A DNA stretch of 64,000 nt from Streptomyces sp. NBC_00554 (lineage in GTDB: Bacteria > Actinomycetota > Actinomycetes > Streptomycetales > Streptomycetaceae), in NCBI RefSeq assembly GCF_041431135.1, contig NZ_CP107799.1, forward strand, positions 9,564,501 to 9,628,500, given 5' to 3'. Shown in pieces: positions 40,475 through 48,899 of the stretch (the first letter of the stretch is position 1; every line of letters begins with the position of its first letter). The notes under the pieces were generated by a model. The model ran no database searches. It was not told where the DNA came from and was given only the letters and a program-made list of their open reading frames with translations. Made by a program: the position numbers and the translations under genes.

Positions 40475-42022
40475 GTGGGGCGGGACAAGGTGGGACGGGA
40501 TCGCTCGCAGGACGTGCGGGAACGGCCGGACGTCGCGGTGGTCGTGGCGGCGCGGGCGGGCGACCCGGAGGCGTTGGAGCACCTCGTGCGGGCCTGTCTG
40601 CCGTTGGTCTACAACATCGTCGGGCGGGCCCTCGACGGGCACAGCGACGTCGACGACGTGGTCCAGGACACGATGCTGCGGGCCCTGGACGGGCTGTCGG
40701 GCCTGGAGGAACCGGAGCGGTTCCGGTCCTGGCTGGTTGCCATCGCCGTACGGCAGGTCCGCGATCGGTGGCGCGGTCGGCAGGTTCGGCCGCAGGCGGA
40801 TCTGCCGGACGAGGCTGTCCAGGAGACGGCCCCGGAGGCGGACTTCGCCGATCTGGCCATTCTCCGGCTGGCCCTGTCGGGACAGCGGCGCGAGGCGGTG
40901 GAGGCGACCCGCTGGCTGGAGGACGAGGAGCGTGAGGTGCTCTCGCTGTGGTGGCTGGAGGCCGCCGGGGAGCTGACCCGTGCCGAACTCGCGGCGGCCT
41001 GCGAACTCGCGCCGCAGCATGCCGCGGTACGGGTGCAGCGGGTCAAGGAGCGGCTGGAGTCCGGGCGGGCCGTGGTGCGGGCTCTGGCCGCGTCGCCGCG
41101 CTGTGCGGAACTGGAGGCGCAGCTGGCCTCCTGGGACGGCCGGCCGAACGCGCGGTGGCGCAAGCGGCTGGCGCGTCATGTCCGCGACTGCCCGCAGTGC
41201 CTGTTCAACACCTCCGAACTGGTCCCCGCGGAGGGGCTGTTGGGCGGCTTCGCGCTGGTGCCGGTGCCGATCGGCCTGGCGGGGCTGTTGCTGGCCAAGT
41301 CGATGCCCTCGGCCTCGGCGGCGGGTGGGACCGCGCACGCTCCCGACAGCGCAGGCCGGGTAGCACACGTGCTGGGCAGGTTGGCGACCAAGCCGGTGGC
41401 GACGTTGACGGCCGGGGCGGTGGTCCTCGCTGGTGCCGGCGCTCTGTATGCCTACACACGGTCCGACGCGCCCGTACGACCACCTGCGGCGCAGGCACAG
41501 GTCCAGGCCCCGACATCGTCCGCCACCCCGTCGTCACCGCCGACCCCGACGACGTCCGCCACCCCGACATCGACGGCCGCCTCGACGCTTCTCGGGCGCC
41601 ACGCCCTGCGATCGGTCGACCAATCCGGCCGCTATGTGCGTGAAGTCGGCAATCTCGGCTTCCTCAGTCCCGTCGCCGCGACCAGTCCCGAGCCCGCGAA
41701 GCAGGAAGCCACCTTCCGATTCGTCACCGGACTGGCCGATTCCCACTGCTACTCGATCGAGGACGCCTCAGGCAGATACCTGCGCCACTACGCCTTCCGA
41801 ATCCAACTGGACGCGAACGACGGATCGGCCGTCTTCCGGAAGGACGCCACTTTCTGCGCCCGGCCCGGTTCCACCGACGGGTCGGTCTCCCTGGAGTCGT
41901 ACAACTACCCCGGTCGCTACCTCCGTTACCGCGACAACCTCGAACTCTGGGTCGACCCCGCCCAGAACACCACCGCGTTCCGCGCCAGCCGTTCCTTCAC
42001 CGTCGTCGCGCCCTGGACCTGA
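40475..42022 (+). CDS. ECF sigma factor fused to zinc-finger anti-sigma module, membrane segment and AbfB domain
   Basis: From GTG 40475 the protein has about 515 residues. Sigma region 2 covers about 20-100 (VDDVVQDTMLRALDGL), region 4 about 140-200. Then comes a zinc-binding anti-sigma pattern: Cys210, His235, Cys239, Cys242 (RHVRDCPQC). A hydrophobic segment at about 308-327 (another weaker one at 255-274) is followed by a Pro/Thr/Ser linker and a beta-trefoil AbfB arabinose-binding domain (about 373-515) with GRYLRHYAFRIQLDANDGS. It probably binds arabinan-type sugar outside the cell and releases or activates its own sigma part. If both hydrophobic segments cross the membrane, the AbfB domain would be inside, so topology needs care. 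It is divergent from a lyase gene. Confidence 0.88.
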   Translation: MGRDKVGRDRSQDVRERPDVAVVVAARAGDPEALEHLVRACLPLVYNIVGRALDGHSDVDDVVQDTMLRALDGLSGLEEPERFRSWLVAIAVRQVRDRWRGRQVRPQADLPDEAVQETAPEADFADLAILRLALSGQRREAVEATRWLEDEEREVLSLWWLEAAGELTRAELAAACELAPQHAAVRVQRVKERLESGRAVVRALAASPRCAELEAQLASWDGRPNARWRKRLARHVRDCPQCLFNTSELVPAEGLLGGFALVPVPIGLAGLLLAKSMPSASAAGGTAHAPDSAGRVAHVLGRLATKPVATLTAGAVVLAGAGALYAYTRSDAPVRPPAAQAQVQAPTSSATPSSPPTPTTSATPTSTAASTLLGRHALRSVDQSGRYVREVGNLGFLSPVAATSPEPAKQEATFRFVTGLADSHCYSIEDASGRYLRHYAFRIQLDANDGSAVFRKDATFCARPGSTDGSVSLESYNYPGRYLRYRDNLELWVDPAQNTTAFRASRSFTVVAPWT

Positions 42023-42037
42023 TCGCGCCCCCGCCAG

Positions 42038-44407
42038 TCACCGCAGGCGAGGGCGCACGTGGTGAACCGATGTCCCGACTGCCGTGAAGGCCGTGCGCAC
42101 GAACCCGCCCGGCAGGAGCGTGCTGTCCACCGCGACGGGCCGGCCCTCGCCGTCCGTCACCCGCAGGAGGCGCCCGGCGGTGGGGGCGGTCAACGTGTAA
42201 GGGCCCGGTGCGGTGAGGGTCAGTCGGGCACCGGTGAGCGCGCCGTCCTGCCAGTCGAGGTCCACGCCGACGCCGCCCCGGGCCCGCAGGCCCCGGACGC
42301 TACCGCGCGGCCAGGCGGACGGCAGCGCGGGCAGGAGCCGTAGTTCGCCGGTGTGGCTCTGCAGGAGCAGTTCGGCCATGGCGGCCGTGGCACCGAAGTT
42401 GCCGTCGATCTGGAACAGCTCCGGCGGATGCAGGTCGAAGAGGTTGTCCGAAGTGGAGCCCGCCAGAAGGGAGTTGATGCTGCGCTGGGCGAGGTCTCCG
42501 TCACCGAGCCTGGCGGCGAGCGCGGCGACCCAGGCGAGGCTCCAGCCGGTGCCCCCGCCGCCGTGCGCGAGACGCTGGTTCAGGGCGGCGCGGGCGGCGG
42601 CGAACAGCTCCGGCGTGCCCTCGGCGTCGATCAGCGAACCCGGGTAGAGGCCGTAGAGGTGGGACAGATGGCGGTGTCCGAGGTCCTCGGGCTCGACGTC
42701 CTCCCACCACTCGGGCAGCGGCTCCCCGGCCACGTACGCCACCGGGCGCAGCCGTTCGCGGGCAGTGCGCAGGGAGTCTTCGATCTCGTCGCGCAGGCCC
42801 AACTCCCCGATCGCCGAGAGGCAGTTCCCGAAGAGTTCTCCGGTGAGCCAGAGATCCATCGTGCTCGCCGCGCCGGTGGCGACCAATGATCCGTCGGCTG
42901 CCCGGAAGCGGTGCTCGGGTGAGGTGGAGGGACAGGTGACGAGCCGTCCGTCGGTGTCCTCGACGAGGAAGTCCAGGAGGAAGACGGCGGCCTCCCGCAT
43001 CGCCGGGTACGCGCGCTCGGCGAGGAAGCGGTGATCGGCGGTGAACCGGAAGTGCTCCCAGAGATGGGCGCACAGCCACGCCGCCCCCATCGGCCAGTTG
43101 GCCCAACTCGGGCTGCCCTGCACCGGATTGGTGCTGCGCCAGATGTCGACGTTGTGGTGGGCGGTCCAGCCGCGGCAGCCGTAGTAGGCCCGCGCGGTGC
43201 GGCGGCCGGCCTCGGCGAGGTCGTCGACCAGGTCGAAGAGCGGCTCGTGGCATTCCGGCAGGGCGGTGGTCTCTGCGTGCCAGTAGTTCATCTGGAGGTT
43301 GATGTTGGTGGTCCAGTTGGACTGCCAGGGCGGCTGGACCGCGGTGTTCCAGATGCCCTGGAGGTTGGCCGGCTGGGAGCCGGGACGGGAGGAGGCGATG
43401 AGCAGGTAGCGGCCGTACGCGAAGTGCAGTGCGGTCAGGCCCGGATCGTCGGCGCCTGCTCTGACCGCGGCGAGGCGCTCGTCGGTCGGCAGGTCATCGA
43501 GAGCCGGGTCGTGGTCCAGGCGCAGGTCGGTCCGTCCCTGGAGGGCCCGGTGGTCGGCGGCGTGCTCGGCGCGCAGTCGCTCGTACGGAAGGGCGAAGGC
43601 GGTCTCCAACTGCCGTACGACGTCGGCGTCCAGGCCGGACTCCGGGCCGAGCGGGGTGTGGTTCCAGCCCCGATATCCGGTCGTGGCGGCGACGAGCAGG
43701 GTGGCGGTCGTCGCTCCGGTGACGCGTAGGCATCCGTCCGGGGTGCGCTCGACAGCGCCGTCCCGGTCGGCCTGGACGTGAAGCCCTGCGGCGAATCCGG
43801 TCCCCACGTCGGGCGAGTACGTGACGGCGTCGGGGCCGGTGGCCTCGAAGTGCACGTGAGTGGGGGCGCGGCCCGTGATGACCGCGCCCGGCGCCGATCC
43901 CGGGTGTGCCGAGTGCAGGCGGGCTGTGAAGGACAGTGCCCCCGGGCGGTCACAGCTCAGTCGGATCGCGAGGACGCCCGCGACCGCCGACACGAACAGT
44001 TCGCGGGTGTGGCGTACGCCATCGACGGTGTACGCGACCATGCCGACGCCTTCGGTCAGGTCCAACGCCCGCCGGTACGCGGTGACTTCCCCGCCGTGGT
44101 CCAGGTCGAGCAGCAGGGCGCCCAGTGGCTGGTAAGCCTGCGTGAACGGCCCCTGCATCCGCGTGGCCAGCTCCTCGGCACGCACATGGTCGCGGTCACG
44201 GAGCACCGCCTCGCGCAGGGCGGGAAGGTGCGCGGCCGCCCCGTCGTCGTTGTGGTCTGAGGGACCGCCGGACCAGAGGGTGTCGGCGTTGAGGTCGATC
44301 CGCTCCCGTACGACGAGTCCGTGCACCATCGCGCCCAGGGACCCGTTGCCCAGCGGCAGCGCCGCGAGGAAGTCCTCCGCGGGCTGCCGGTACCAGAGCG
44401 TCAGCAC
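42038..44407 (-). CDS. Glycoside hydrolase family 95 (alpha-L-fucosidase / alpha-L-galactosidase type)
   Basis: The 789-residue protein has the GH95 N-terminal beta-sandwich beginning with LPLGNGSLGAMVHG and LNADTLWSGGP, and the (alpha/alpha)6 core with INLQMNYWHAET, HHNVDIWRST and the presumed acid-bearing TCPSTSPEH (Glu near residue 494). The family hydrolyses terminal alpha-L-fucose or alpha-L-galactose. No signal peptide is present, so it works on imported oligosaccharides. GTG 44407 overlaps the beta-galactosidase stop by 7 bases, so the pair is translationally coupled. Confidence 0.93.
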   Translation of the reverse strand: MLTLWYRQPAEDFLAALPLGNGSLGAMVHGLVVRERIDLNADTLWSGGPSDHNDDGAAAHLPALREAVLRDRDHVRAEELATRMQGPFTQAYQPLGALLLDLDHGGEVTAYRRALDLTEGVGMVAYTVDGVRHTRELFVSAVAGVLAIRLSCDRPGALSFTARLHSAHPGSAPGAVITGRAPTHVHFEATGPDAVTYSPDVGTGFAAGLHVQADRDGAVERTPDGCLRVTGATTATLLVAATTGYRGWNHTPLGPESGLDADVVRQLETAFALPYERLRAEHAADHRALQGRTDLRLDHDPALDDLPTDERLAAVRAGADDPGLTALHFAYGRYLLIASSRPGSQPANLQGIWNTAVQPPWQSNWTTNINLQMNYWHAETTALPECHEPLFDLVDDLAEAGRRTARAYYGCRGWTAHHNVDIWRSTNPVQGSPSWANWPMGAAWLCAHLWEHFRFTADHRFLAERAYPAMREAAVFLLDFLVEDTDGRLVTCPSTSPEHRFRAADGSLVATGAASTMDLWLTGELFGNCLSAIGELGLRDEIEDSLRTARERLRPVAYVAGEPLPEWWEDVEPEDLGHRHLSHLYGLYPGSLIDAEGTPELFAAARAALNQRLAHGGGGTGWSLAWVAALAARLGDGDLAQRSINSLLAGSTSDNLFDLHPPELFQIDGNFGATAAMAELLLQSHTGELRLLPALPSAWPRGSVRGLRARGGVGVDLDWQDGALTGARLTLTAPGPYTLTAPTAGRLLRVTDGEGRPVAVDSTLLPGGFVRTAFTAVGTSVHHVRPRLR

Positions 44408-47343
44408 GCGCGGAAGCCGAGAGTCAGCGTGACCGGGCGGGCGTCGAGCTGGAACTGGGGCTGGGTGCGGGGACCGCAGGCGCCGCTGCCGATGCCGTGG
44501 TGCGCGGCGTCGAGGTTGACGTACACACGGTCGCGGGGGCGCAGGTCGCTGGTGTGCTGTGCGGTGTCGAGGTCCTCGCTGGTCCAGCGGCGCACGGTGA
44601 GATCGGTGTGTGGGTACCCGGTGACGGTCAGGCCGACGTCGTCCGGGTCGGTGAGGCGGGCGTGGCGCACCTGGCGCCGGTTGCCGTTCTCCTGCGGCAG
44701 GACGTACGGAGTCTGGAGATCGTCGACGGCGGCGTGGAAGTGCCCGACGCGGGCGGCGGTGGTGGTGTCGGAGTACGCCTCACCGGGGCCGAGCCCGAAC
44801 CAGTCGACCGTCTCGATGTCGTGCGGGAGTGCCATGCGGATGCCGATGCGGGGGAGCGGGCAGGGCCAGGTGCCCACCGGTTCGGTGGTCAGGGTGAGTT
44901 GGAGCAGGCCGGGGTCCTCGGCGTCGGCGGACCAGTGGAAGACCGTATGCATGGCGAAGTCGGCGCCCGCGGGAGCGGTGCGCGTGATGACTTCCAGGCC
45001 GCCGTCGTGGGGGCGGAGGTCGACCAGCCGGTGTTCCAGGCGGTTGAGGCCGGCCTTGCGCCATGCCTCGGCGAGGGGGCCGTTCCAGGTGCGCAGGTCG
45101 TTGTCGATGGGGGCGCGCCACAGGTCGAGGCGGGGGCCGTCGACTTGGAGGCCGCCCAGTGCGGTCAGCGTTGCGGATACGGCGTCGAAGACCGCGGGTC
45201 CGAGGGTGTACGTGCCGTTGGCGAGGACTGGGACCACGGGTCGGACCACCGGTGGAACGTCCGGCGTGGGGCCTACGACGGCAGCCTGGTCCCAGGCGAT
45301 CTCGTGGCCGGCCGGCGCCCACGACTCGTCCTCCGCGAGCTCCGCGACGACCGTGACCCACCGCTCCTCGCCGTCCTCCAGGGGGGCGTCGCAGAGCTTG
45401 GTGAGCGCCTCGGGCCAGAGCAGTTCCCCGCCGGCGCCCGCGGGCACCGGCGGCAGCGCCAACTCTCCATCCCCGCGCGGCTGTCCGTTGTCCTCGACCG
45501 ACCAACGGAACCGCAGATGGGCAGTGTCCAGGGTGTGCAGCAGGTTCCGGACGCGTACCGTCCCAACCGTGGTGTCGACGGTGATGCGCACCGGCTCCAC
45601 GGCCTTCTTGTACTCCGTGAGGCCGGGGGAGGGAGTGCGGTCGGCGAAGACCAGCCCGTCGCAGCAGAAGTTGTCGTCGTGCACCGGTTCGCCGAAGTCG
45701 CCGCCGTACGCGAAGTGTTCGCGGCCCTGAGGGGTGCGGCGCCGGACGCCGTGGTCGATCCACTCCCAGACGAAGCCGCCGTGCAGCCGGGGGTGTTCCT
45801 CGAAGAGTTCCTGGTACTCGCTGAGACCGCCCGGGCCGTTGCCCATGGCGTGCGCGTACTCGCAGAGGATGACCGGCAGTTGGCGACGTCGCGCGTCCAG
45901 TGCCGGGTCCTCGGCGACCGCTTCCTGGCCCCGTCCCAGAAGACCCACCTCTCCGTGGTCGGCGTACATCAGGCTGAAGACGTCGGTGTACGGGCAGTTG
46001 TAGTCGCCCTCGTAGTGGATGAGGCGGTCCGGGTCGCGGTCCTTCGCCCAGGCGGCCATGGCCGCGAGGTTGGTGCCGGTGCCCGCCTCGTTGCCGAGCG
46101 ACCACATGACCACGCTGGGATGGTTCTTGTCCCGCTCGACCATGCGGTGCATCCGGTCCAGGTACGCCTCGTGCCAGCGCGGGTCGTCGCTCGGATTGCC
46201 CTGCCAGCCGATCAGTCCGAAGCCGTGTGTCTCCAGGTCGCACTCGTCGACGACCCACAGCCCGTACGTGTCGCACAGGTCGAGGAATGCGGAGTCGGGC
46301 GGATAGTGGCTGGTCCGGACGGAGTTGATGTTGTGACGCTTCATCAGGAGTACGTCCGTGAGCATGTCCTCGTGGCTGAGAGTGCGCCCGGTGTCGGGGT
46401 GCCACTCGTGGCGGTTGACGCCCCGGAAGAGCAGGGGCCGCCCGTTGGCGAGGATGACGCCGTCCACCACCTCGATCCGCCGGAAACCGATCCGCAGAGG
46501 GATCCGCTCGCCGTCAGTGACCAACTCGCCCTCGTAGAGGTGTGGTTGCTCGGCCGACCAGGGCACGACGCCGGGGACGGGGTGCGGTCCCGCCGGATCG
46601 GCGTCGACGATGCCCAGAGCGGGGACGTTGAGCAGGGCCGGGCCGTCGGTCCGCACGGAGAGGGTGCCGTCGCCGGTGAGGTGGTCGTAGTCGGCGTGCA
46701 CGAAGAAGTCGGTCAGCGCGCCGACCGGGCGGGAGACCAGGGTGACGGGCCGGAAGATCCCCGACAGCCACCACATGTCCTGGTCCTCGAGGTAGCTGCC
46801 GGACGACCACTGGTGTACCCGGACCGCGAGGACATTGCGACCCGGTCGCAGGGCGTCGGTGACGTCGAACTCGGTGGGCAGACGACTGCCCTTGCCATCG
46901 CCGAGCAGGGTGCCGTTGAGCCAGACGGCGAAACAGGAGTCGACACCCTCGAAGCGCAACAGGGTGCGGCCCTCGGGCCAGTTGTCGGGGCGGAAGAACT
47001 CGCGGCGGTACTCGCCGGTCGGGTTGGCGTCCGGTACGTGCGGCGGATCCACCGGGAACGGATAGACCTGGTTGGTGTACGCGGGCGGGCCGAAGCGCGG
47101 CTCGCCCGGCAGCCCCTCCATCTGCCAGCAGGACGGCACCGGGATCGTGTCCCAGTCGCTGTCGTCGAACCCGGCTTCCTGGAAACCCTCGACGACCTGC
47201 GGCAGCCCTGCGGCCAGATGGAAGCGCCAGGGTCCGGTCAGATCCAGTTCAGGTGCGTCGGAGGTGAAGGCGGCTCGGGGCCGCTCGCGGCCGCGGCCCG
47301 GTGCGAAGCTCTCCAGGTATTCGTGTGCGGTGGGCTCACTCAT
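44401..47343 (-). CDS. Glycoside hydrolase family 2 beta-galactosidase (LacZ type)
   Basis: The 980-residue enzyme has the five-domain LacZ layout: jelly roll (GPWRFHLAAG), Ig-like domain, TIM barrel with VRTSHYPPD, acid/base Glu in MWSLGNEAGTG (about residue 412) and nucleophile Glu in GGFVWEWIDHG (about 525), and a C-terminal beta-gal small-chain domain. It removes terminal beta-galactose in the cytosol; no signal peptide is seen. ATG 47343 is favoured since the long open frame further upstream runs into the LacI gene. It lies 158 bases after that gene on the same strand and overlaps the GH95 gene by 7 bases. Confidence 0.94.
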   Translation of the reverse strand: MSEPTAHEYLESFAPGRGRERPRAAFTSDAPELDLTGPWRFHLAAGLPQVVEGFQEAGFDDSDWDTIPVPSCWQMEGLPGEPRFGPPAYTNQVYPFPVDPPHVPDANPTGEYRREFFRPDNWPEGRTLLRFEGVDSCFAVWLNGTLLGDGKGSRLPTEFDVTDALRPGRNVLAVRVHQWSSGSYLEDQDMWWLSGIFRPVTLVSRPVGALTDFFVHADYDHLTGDGTLSVRTDGPALLNVPALGIVDADPAGPHPVPGVVPWSAEQPHLYEGELVTDGERIPLRIGFRRIEVVDGVILANGRPLLFRGVNRHEWHPDTGRTLSHEDMLTDVLLMKRHNINSVRTSHYPPDSAFLDLCDTYGLWVVDECDLETHGFGLIGWQGNPSDDPRWHEAYLDRMHRMVERDKNHPSVVMWSLGNEAGTGTNLAAMAAWAKDRDPDRLIHYEGDYNCPYTDVFSLMYADHGEVGLLGRGQEAVAEDPALDARRRQLPVILCEYAHAMGNGPGGLSEYQELFEEHPRLHGGFVWEWIDHGVRRRTPQGREHFAYGGDFGEPVHDDNFCCDGLVFADRTPSPGLTEYKKAVEPVRITVDTTVGTVRVRNLLHTLDTAHLRFRWSVEDNGQPRGDGELALPPVPAGAGGELLWPEALTKLCDAPLEDGEERWVTVVAELAEDESWAPAGHEIAWDQAAVVGPTPDVPPVVRPVVPVLANGTYTLGPAVFDAVSATLTALGGLQVDGPRLDLWRAPIDNDLRTWNGPLAEAWRKAGLNRLEHRLVDLRPHDGGLEVITRTAPAGADFAMHTVFHWSADAEDPGLLQLTLTTEPVGTWPCPLPRIGIRMALPHDIETVDWFGLGPGEAYSDTTTAARVGHFHAAVDDLQTPYVLPQENGNRRQVRHARLTDPDDVGLTVTGYPHTDLTVRRWTSEDLDTAQHTSDLRPRDRVYVNLDAAHHGIGSGACGPRTQPQFQLDARPVTLTLGFRAC

Positions 47344-47501
47344 CACAGCGGGGGCCTTCTTTCGGGCAGTGGACGGTGTGCGCTTTCGGGCAACGGGGGG
47401 AGTGGGGGAGTGCGTGGGCATGGCGGCGCACGCGCCGGGAGGGGAGGGTTCGACGCGTGGGGTTTCCGGGCGGGGCAGCGCTCTCGACGCCGCACCGGAA
47501 G

Positions 47502-48518
47502 TCAGTGGATGCCGGGCGGTGCTGAGCTCGCGCGGGGTACGACTTCGGGCCGCAGGAGGGTCAGCGAGGGGGCCGCAGGCCTGCTGTTGGCGATTCCTCG
47601 CCACAGCAACTCGGTGGCCTCCCTGGCCATCTGACGCTTCGGCAGAGCCACGGTGGTCAGGGGCGGATGGGCGTGTGCCGCCTGGGGGATGTCGTCGATG
47701 CCGACGACCGAGACGTCCTCCGGCACCCGAAGTCCCTGGTGCCGGAAGACTTCCATCACCCCCAGGGCGATGGCGTCGGTGGAGGTGAACACGGCCGTCA
47801 CGGGGTCCGTCGTACGCAGCTGCGGCAGGGCTCGCAGCGCCGCCTCGTAGCCGGACTCGGGTGTCGCTCCCGGGGCGGAGAACACCAGATCGTCGGGGAC
47901 CGCGATCCCGTCCTCGGCGAAGGCCCGCCGGACGCCGGCCACCCGGACACGGTGTGCCGGGAGGTCCGCGATCACCGCCAGCTGCCGGTGCCCGAGCTTC
48001 CGGAGGTGCCGCCCGGCCAGATACCCGGCCTTCTCGTAGTCGATGGTGACCACGGGCAGCGTGTCCGGAGGATCGATCTCCCAGGCACACAGAACGACCG
48101 GCAGTTCCAACTCGCTCCGCGGGGACAGCTGTTCGCCGATGTCGAAGTCGCCGGCCACCAGGAGCGCGTCCACCGACCGGTTGGAGAGGGTGGCCAGTTG
48201 ACGCCGGGCGCGGTCCCCGTCACCCCGGGTCGTGGCCAGCAACAGGTGATAACCGCGCTCCTCAAGGAGCATCTCCACCTCCTCCACCACCTCCGAGTAG
48301 AAGGGGTTGGCGATGGTCGGCACGATGAAGCCGATGGTCATGGTGGTGCCCGTGGACAGGCTCCGGGCCACCAGGTTGGGTGTGTAACCCAGTTCAGCGA
48401 TGGCCGCCTCGACTCTCGCCCTGGTCTCCGGGCTGACGACCGTGCGCCCTCGGACCACGTTGGAGACGGTCTGCTTGGTGACGCCGGCGCGCTTCGCGAC
48501 GTCGGCCATGGTGACCAC
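47502..48518 (-). CDS. LacI-family transcriptional regulator of the glycan locus
   Basis: The 338-residue protein starts with VTMADVAKRAGVTKQTVSNV (helix-turn-helix) and has a sugar-binding sensor with GFIVPTIANPFYSEVV and VVGIDDIPQAAHAHPPLTTV. GTG 48518 follows AGGTGG; ATG 48509 is an alternative. The frame is open further upstream, but that DNA contains operator sites. Three ACCGGT-centred sites in the divergent gap indicate that it controls itself, the downstream GH2/GH95 genes and the importer-glycosidase operon, with an imported sugar as inducer. Confidence 0.93.
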   Translation of the reverse strand: MVTMADVAKRAGVTKQTVSNVVRGRTVVSPETRARVEAAIAELGYTPNLVARSLSTGTTMTIGFIVPTIANPFYSEVVEEVEMLLEERGYHLLLATTRGDGDRARRQLATLSNRSVDALLVAGDFDIGEQLSPRSELELPVVLCAWEIDPPDTLPVVTIDYEKAGYLAGRHLRKLGHRQLAVIADLPAHRVRVAGVRRAFAEDGIAVPDDLVFSAPGATPESGYEAALRALPQLRTTDPVTAVFTSTDAIALGVMEVFRHQGLRVPEDVSVVGIDDIPQAAHAHPPLTTVALPKRQMAREATELLWRGIANSRPAAPSLTLLRPEVVPRASSAPPGIH

Positions 48519-48899
48519 GGGGCGGGTCCACCTCTCATTTGACCGGTAAAACGACCTGTGTTCTGGATTCTTGCAGCGGCCTCGGAGACCGGTCAAGGTG
48601 CCCGGTACCCCCTTTCGGAGCCTCCTGGCGGCAGTAGAAACCGGTTGTGCGCGACCTCTTGACGCTCCCGACACACGTAGTTAACGTCACTCCGCAGCGG
48701 CATTTGACCGGTCAAAAACCGTGCTGTGACAGAGCTTTGTTCCTTCACCGAGTGAGGCGGAGCCGATCTCGACGGCCCGCGATTCCACCGTCCCCACCGC
48801 AGTCAGGCGGGAATTCCACGCGCCCTCCCCACGGCCGCGCCGTGCCCGCTCCCCGTCAACAGAAATCCTGCGAAGAAGCCGGAAAGGCAGGAAGCAGTC
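48519..48899. promoter_or_regulatory. Divergent control region with three ACCGGT operators
   Basis: This 381-base gap has no gene. TTTGACCGGTCAAA at 48703-48716 is a perfect 14-base palindrome, TTTGACCGGTAAAA at 48538-48551 differs by one base, and the core GACCGGTC recurs at 48587-48594. The central CG dyad is typical of LacI-family operators. The first lies on the importer side, the other two close to the regulator gene. Confidence 0.7.

Noticed and set aside
44497..47634. A 1045-codon open frame antisense to the GH2 gene.
   Set aside because: Shadow of the beta-galactosidase gene caused by high GC in third positions; no motifs and no ribosome-binding site.
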